A stretch of DNA of 64,000 nt, taken from assembly GCF_002723935.1 (NCBI RefSeq), contig NZ_BEWM01000001.1:62001-126000 (forward strand). The letters are read 5' to 3'. The notes beneath the pieces are model-generated. The model did no database searches and was not told where the DNA came from. It worked only from the letters and a program-made list of their open reading frames with translations. Source of the stretch: Gluconobacter cerinus (lineage in GTDB: Bacteria; Pseudomonadota; Alphaproteobacteria; Acetobacterales; Acetobacteraceae). Position numbers and translations under genes: made by a program. Of the stretch, positions 63,326-64,000 are shown in pieces; the first letter of the stretch is position 1, and every line of letters begins with the position of its first letter.

Positions 63326-64000
63326 ATGCCCCATCCTGATGCTCAGCCACCACTCGGCCGCCGTCGCCATAACCGACCGATCATTGACGAAAGTGTCAAT
63401 TTTCCGGCCGAACAGGCAACGACCCAGTTCTCTGCTTTCAGCCGCACTGTCTGCGTGGCAAGGCTTGCAGCTGTTCTGATCTGGGCATTCTGGGTCTCTA
63501 TCATCCAGTTCGTACTCATTCGCCTTCCTGGCTCCGGTAAGATTCGGGTGCCTCGGATCTTCTGGCGCATGATCAGCCGTATTCTCGGCTTGCAGATCCG
63601 CATCGTGGGCACGAGAGCCGGAAAAATCCTGAACGCCAAGGACGTCCAGCGCGGAGAACGTCCTATCATTTATGTCGCGAACCATTGTTCGTGGCTGGAT
63701 ATCCCTGTTGTTGGCGGCACTCTTCACACTGTCTTTGTTGCGAAAGGTGAAGTTGGCTCCTGGCCACTGATCGGCACCATCTCGCGGCTGGGCAGAACAA
63801 TATTTGTAAGCCGCAACAGGCAGAATACTGGCAAAGAGCTACAGGAAATGACCGAACATCTCTGGAATGGAGATGACATCGTTCTGTTCCCTGAAGGAAC
63901 ATCGACGGACGGTTCCCGTGTTCTGCCCTTTCTGTCCTCGTTCTTTGCTGTCGCAAAGCCTGGACGGCTTGATCAGGCTGGCATGCCAAAGCCTCCACCA
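63326..64000 (+). CDS. 1-acyl-glycerol-3-phosphate acyltransferase family (PlsC), partial
   Basis: The first 225 codons of a PlsC-type acyltransferase, cut by the right edge. It has a membrane segment around residues 50-70, then the catalytic NHCSWLD (NHx4D, about 119-125), a substrate-binding FPEGTSTDG (about 193-201) and the intervening LGRTIFVSRN block. The ATG at 63326 is the first in frame. It makes phosphatidic acid, or possibly ornithine lipid by the OlsA branch; the motifs do not decide. Divergent from tamA, with a 215-base spacer between. Confidence 0.85.
   Translation, partial: MPHPDAQPPLGRRRHNRPIIDESVNFPAEQATTQFSAFSRTVCVARLAAVLIWAFWVSIIQFVLIRLPGSGKIRVPRIFWRMISRILGLQIRIVGTRAGKILNAKDVQRGERPIIYVANHCSWLDIPVVGGTLHTVFVAKGEVGSWPLIGTISRLGRTIFVSRNRQNTGKELQEMTEHLWNGDDIVLFPEGTSTDGSRVLPFLSSFFAVAKPGRLDQAGMPKPPP

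Noticed and set aside
1-64000. CRISPR arrays, prophage, insertion sequences, tRNA or rRNA genes
   Set aside because: No repeat-spacer pattern, transposase or integrase frame, or tRNA-like fold was noticed; a computed scan would settle this.

Overview
The window looks like chromosomal DNA of an acetic acid bacterium (Acetobacteraceae), most likely Gluconobacter or a close relative. This is inferred from protein style, moderately high GC, an NAD(P)-type SDR glucose 1-dehydrogenase, a butanediol/acetoin-type SDR, an OprB sugar porin, a Tat-type GH32 fructosidase and a bacterial serine palmitoyltransferase. I see no phage, IS element, CRISPR array, rRNA or tRNA. Genes are dense, and many are translationally coupled by 1-8 base overlaps.

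Layout. 1-6137: glutaminase (cut by the left edge), siroheme synthase, a tiny His/Gly-rich lipoprotein, a 42-residue membrane protein, an HD-domain phosphohydrolase and a TonB-dependent receptor. 6423-21018: a lipid-envelope locus centred on serine palmitoyltransferase (11093-12286). It holds a flippase, a TagB/F-like CDP-polyol phosphotransferase, fatty acyl-AMP ligase, ACP and Spt on the plus strand. A nucleotidyltransferase-like protein and a DAG/sphingosine-kinase-like protein lie on the minus strand. A six-gene plus-strand operon follows, with 4-base overlaps throughout: metallophosphatase, LptF-like and LptG-like permeases, fatty acid hydroxylase, MobA-like nucleotidyltransferase and GT4 glycosyltransferase. 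A convergent GINT1-N-like protein closes the locus. I read it as a pathway that makes, hydroxylates, charges, perhaps glycosylates and exports a sphingolipid. It resembles the Caulobacter ceramide-phosphoglycerate locus but has extra parts.

21085-28840: MmcB-like nuclease, inositol-phosphatase family protein and SYLF lipoprotein, then the fatty acid synthesis block fabD-fabG-acpP-fabF-mltG on the minus strand and a secreted protein of unknown function. 28867-39389: methyltransferase, OprB porin, a 180-base island of about 14% GC, acetoin/butanediol SDR, an OpuAC-like protein, an M13 peptidase with a long palindrome over its start, a Dabb protein, a diiron ferritin-like protein divergent from bioB, and a flavodoxin/HxlR divergent pair. 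39495-49458: short Hsp70, GH32 enzyme, an Mla/MCE-type lipid transport operon whose ATPase has lost its catalytic motifs and whose first gene is a dCache-GAF-cyclase-like membrane protein, then ygfZ and hisI.

49452-64000: RNase T2, the glutathione-dependent formaldehyde pathway (S-formylglutathione hydrolase plus class III ADH), bestrophin-like channel, CarD regulator, glucose 1-dehydrogenase, a receiver-only response regulator, a TPR-GT9 fusion, tamB-tamA, and a PlsC acyltransferase cut by the right edge.

Most interesting are the sphingolipid synthesis/export locus and the MCE operon with an apparent pseudo-ATPase.
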